Shown piece after piece: positions 22,658 to 24,801 of a DNA stretch of 24,801 nt. How positions within the stretch are numbered: the stretch's first letter is position 1; the number at the start of each line of letters is the position of its first letter. Source of the DNA: CAZQIC01 sp964593555. Lineage in GTDB: Bacteria > Bacteroidota > Bacteroidia > JAFLBG01. A model generated the notes under the pieces. The model was not told the origin of the DNA, did not search any database, and saw only the letters and a list, made by a program, of their open reading frames with translations. A program made the position numbers and the translations under genes. The stretch spans positions 1 through 24,801 of the forward strand of contig CAZQIC010000065.1 of assembly GCA_964593555.1 (NCBI GenBank), given 5' to 3'.

Positions 22658-24484
22658 TTAATCGTAAAACTTCCAATTGATACCTATCTTGAAAATACGA
22701 TCGGTATAAGGCTTATGGGGTGCGGCATAGTATGTTCTGCCCATTAAACCTGAGTTTACGTGTTCCATTTTTAAAAACACCCTTGCATTTTTTATTTTCA
22801 TATTTAAAAACACATCTATAAACGGGTAATTTCCAATTTGTTTTTCATTTTGAATATAATATTGCGACAATGCGGGCATATACGCATTCGCGTAATAGGA
22901 AGAGTAATAAAAAATATCCACGCCAACCTGTATGCTCAATGCCTTCTTAAATAAACCGTTTTCGTAATACAATGAATGTTTAGCAACAAGCGCTGGAAGG
23001 CGCAATACCGTTGAATCGGGAACATATTGGTAAATAATTTTATTACACAAGTGCCAGTTTTTTAATTTAAAATCTTTTTTCAACAACGCACTAAACAGAG
23101 ATAAGCTGCCATCTAATTGACGAGGTATAGAATAATTATCAAAGTATAAGTAATTTGTAAATTGATACAATGTCGCCGCCCACTCCAGCTTATATTTTTT
23201 ATTTACATATGAAATACTTTGGCTGGCCATAAATACTTTATCCAATTTATTATTCCATGCAAAGTGATTAGAGTAATATTTCCCATAAATAAGATCCGGT
23301 GTTCTATTATCAACATTTGCAAAAAAGGATAAGATTCCGGCCGAATCATTACTCCCAACGTTTATACTTAGCTTCGATTTATAATCATTACTATTTACAC
23401 CGGACAAAACATAATCTCCTTCAAACAAAAAACCGACTTTCCTATCCCGGGTGTTATTGTCGATTTTTACTCCCGCGATAAAATTATTCATGACGCTGTC
23501 CATTTGACCATTTCTGGAAGAAAGATCAATGTGCTGATGTGTAACAAAAAAAGCACCCTTCAACATTCGATCTTCCTTGCTTCTATTTTTGTTCAGCAAT
23601 TCATATGCTAAAGTGTTTTCGAGCGAATAATATTGAATGGAATCAAGTGTAGTTACGGAATCTTCAAGTATTGCATTATAAAAATCAAATGTAGAAGAGT
23701 CTTTATCTTCATACACCCATTTATTATTCTCATAAGTGATAGCATGAGAAAAACAAGAACTCCTGTATACTGTTTTTAATGAATCACTGGATTTGTTTCC
23801 GAAATAAAAATTTTGTCTTGCAAAAACCTCGGTATTGCTTATTCTTCGTTGCGCAGAAGAAAGATTAACTCGAATTAATTTTTTATCAGTTAAATCAACT
23901 TCTTCAAATACAGTATCGTTACGAATACCACCGTTCTCAGCGCTTTGCAGCTTGTTGTAAGCACCTGAAAAGAATAACAAATAATTATTTTTCTTATTTG
24001 TGTAATTCGAAGAGAGCGATAGGTTATTATGATTTACATTTTGTCTTGAATACCAGCCTTCGGTCCTTGTCCTGTTGAACTCAACCGATAAATTAAGTCT
24101 TTTACTTATGTTTTGAGTGTGCACCAATCTAAAAACCTGTTCCCTTTTCTGACCAAGGAACAAACTTACATCTGTATACGGCTTATAGGTAAAGAAATAT
24201 CTTCTATTGTTTTTATCGAACAAATAATTTTCAAAATAGTTTGGTGAATATTGAAAGCCAAGAGCTCTGCCAGGAATGACAATCATAAGCGGGTTTTGAG
24301 CCAGGCCGGTGTTCCCTATAGTATTTTGCAGGGTATAATGCTGAAATTGGTTTAAGGATGTATCTATTGTGATTTTGTCAGGTTCTGCGACAGAAGAAAA
24401 ACAAACCGGCAGTGAATCATTTCTTTCGAGAGAGAAAAATAATTTTGGAATCAGAAAAAACATGAATACGATCAGGTAGCGCAA
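22658..24484 (-). CDS. Putative porin (Porin_10-like outer membrane protein)
   Basis: The 608-residue protein resembles the Bacteroidetes Porin_10 family. It has an N-terminal signal segment, a conserved region with GNTGLAQNP, YFFTYKPYTDV and EQVFRLVHTQNIS, then a long series of beta strands and ENGGI, ending in an aromatic-tipped strand (IGINWKFYD) typical of outer membrane barrels. The longest frame starts with TTG at 24484; the first ATG is at 24463. The TTG start gives the better signal peptide, so I keep it with reservation. A TAGTTTG at 24488-24482 could be part of a promoter and would favour 24463. The substrate is unknown. It converges on the YwqK-like gene. Confidence 0.75.
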   Translation of the reverse strand: MRYLIVFMFFLIPKLFFSLERNDSLPVCFSSVAEPDKITIDTSLNQFQHYTLQNTIGNTGLAQNPLMIVIPGRALGFQYSPNYFENYLFDKNNRRYFFTYKPYTDVSLFLGQKREQVFRLVHTQNISKRLNLSVEFNRTRTEGWYSRQNVNHNNLSLSSNYTNKKNNYLLFFSGAYNKLQSAENGGIRNDTVFEEVDLTDKKLIRVNLSSAQRRISNTEVFARQNFYFGNKSSDSLKTVYRSSCFSHAITYENNKWVYEDKDSSTFDFYNAILEDSVTTLDSIQYYSLENTLAYELLNKNRSKEDRMLKGAFFVTHQHIDLSSRNGQMDSVMNNFIAGVKIDNNTRDRKVGFLFEGDYVLSGVNSNDYKSKLSINVGSNDSAGILSFFANVDNRTPDLIYGKYYSNHFAWNNKLDKVFMASQSISYVNKKYKLEWAATLYQFTNYLYFDNYSIPRQLDGSLSLFSALLKKDFKLKNWHLCNKIIYQYVPDSTVLRLPALVAKHSLYYENGLFKKALSIQVGVDIFYYSSYYANAYMPALSQYYIQNEKQIGNYPFIDVFLNMKIKNARVFLKMEHVNSGLMGRTYYAAPHKPYTDRIFKIGINWKFYD

Positions 24485-24530
24485 ACTATTTTCCGGTAAA
24501 TAAATTTTAGTAAAAATAGGCAGAAAAAAT

Positions 24531-24564
24531 AAAAGCCTTTCTGAAATAAATCAGAAAGGCTTTT
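24531..24564. terminator. Terminator of the rRNA operon
   Basis: A perfect 14-bp stem (24531-24544 with 24551-24564) with a 6-nt loop carries A/T-rich flanks. It lies 7 bases beyond the 5S end on the minus strand and is followed by a T-rich run, so it ends the rRNA transcript and should insulate the porin gene. Confidence 0.88.
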
Positions 24565-24570
24565 AAAAAA

Positions 24571-24678
<108 letters not shown>

Positions 24679-24685
24679 AAATCTA

Positions 24686-24705
24686 TATTCCGTTTTGGCG
24701 GAATA
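24686..24705 (-). other. Hairpin in the 23S-5S spacer
   Basis: TATTCCG (24686-24692) and CGGAATA (24699-24705) form a 7-bp stem with a 6-nt loop just before the 5S gene. It may be part of the processing stem for pre-rRNA; that is a guess. Confidence 0.35.
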
Positions 24706-24767
24706 ATAATATCATAAAAAGACATAAAAGAAAGAAAATACAACGATAAGAATAGTAAACTAGGGCG

Positions 24768-24801
24768 CAATAAGAAAGCTAACGGGTAATTAGTATTGCT
24801 C
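24768..24801 (-). rRNA. rrl: 23S ribosomal RNA, 3' end only
   Basis: The last 34 bases, read on the minus strand, begin GAGCAATACTAATTACCCG, matching the conserved 3' end of 23S rRNA (E. coli: GAGCTAACCGGTACTAATGAACCG). The final CTTATTG can pair with the usual 23S 5' end in this phylum. The rest of the gene lies beyond the window. Confidence 0.8.

Noticed and set aside
24679..24767. tRNA between 23S and 5S
   Set aside because: The spacer is under 100 nt, AT-rich, and shows no cloverleaf or T-loop motif.

Overview
The window looks like a low-GC chromosomal segment of a Bacteroidota bacterium. The evidence is a protein with a C-terminal type IX secretion (T9SS) sorting domain, a Porin_10-type outer membrane protein, a Bacteroidetes-style TamB, the rpmG-DUF4295-ftsY-rimO gene order, near-consensus Bacteroidetes promoters (TTTG, about 20 nt, then TAnnTTTG), and Bacteroidetes-type 5S rRNA. 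Nothing suggests a phage, plasmid, insertion sequence, CRISPR array or integrated island. The content is core and housekeeping with a few envelope genes.

Positions 1-8012 hold thiamine biosynthesis. A TPP riboswitch (about 489-571) with a possible switching hairpin precedes thiS-thiC-thiD-thiE-thiG-thiH-thiF, all on the + strand. ThiC and ThiD make the pyrimidine (HMP-PP). ThiS (sulfur carrier), ThiF (adenylation, fused to a rhodanese), ThiH (dehydroglycine from tyrosine) and ThiG make the thiazole. ThiE joins the two into thiamine phosphate. A second, TenI-like ThiE-fold gene converges on thiF, overlaps it by 4 bp, and seems to have its own leaderless promoter. Four of the gaps inside this operon are filled with short dispersed repeats of several types. 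A short, possibly truncated barrel-like ORF lies upstream on the - strand.

Positions 8083-16534 hold an exported LA_2272-like repeat protein, a large TamB homologue on the - strand with no usable ATG start, and the divergent pair tsaD (tRNA t6A synthesis) and a membrane GT-C/TPR protein.

Positions 16536-21713 are all on the - strand: a T9SS-secreted choice-of-anchor-B protein, then rimO, ftsY, a DUF4295 gene missed by simple ORF length cut-offs, and rpmG. A strong promoter precedes rpmG, and an intrinsic terminator sits between DUF4295 and ftsY.

Positions 21806-24801 hold a YwqK-like exported protein (+), a shared bidirectional terminator, a Porin_10-like outer membrane protein (-), and the 3' end of a - strand rRNA operon: a terminator hairpin, the 5S gene, and the last bases of 23S.

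I see no convincing undescribed multi-gene system. The most interesting signals are the riboswitch's mutually exclusive pairing option, the repeat-filled gaps of the thi operon, and start-codon and promoter oddities at tamB and the tenI-like gene.
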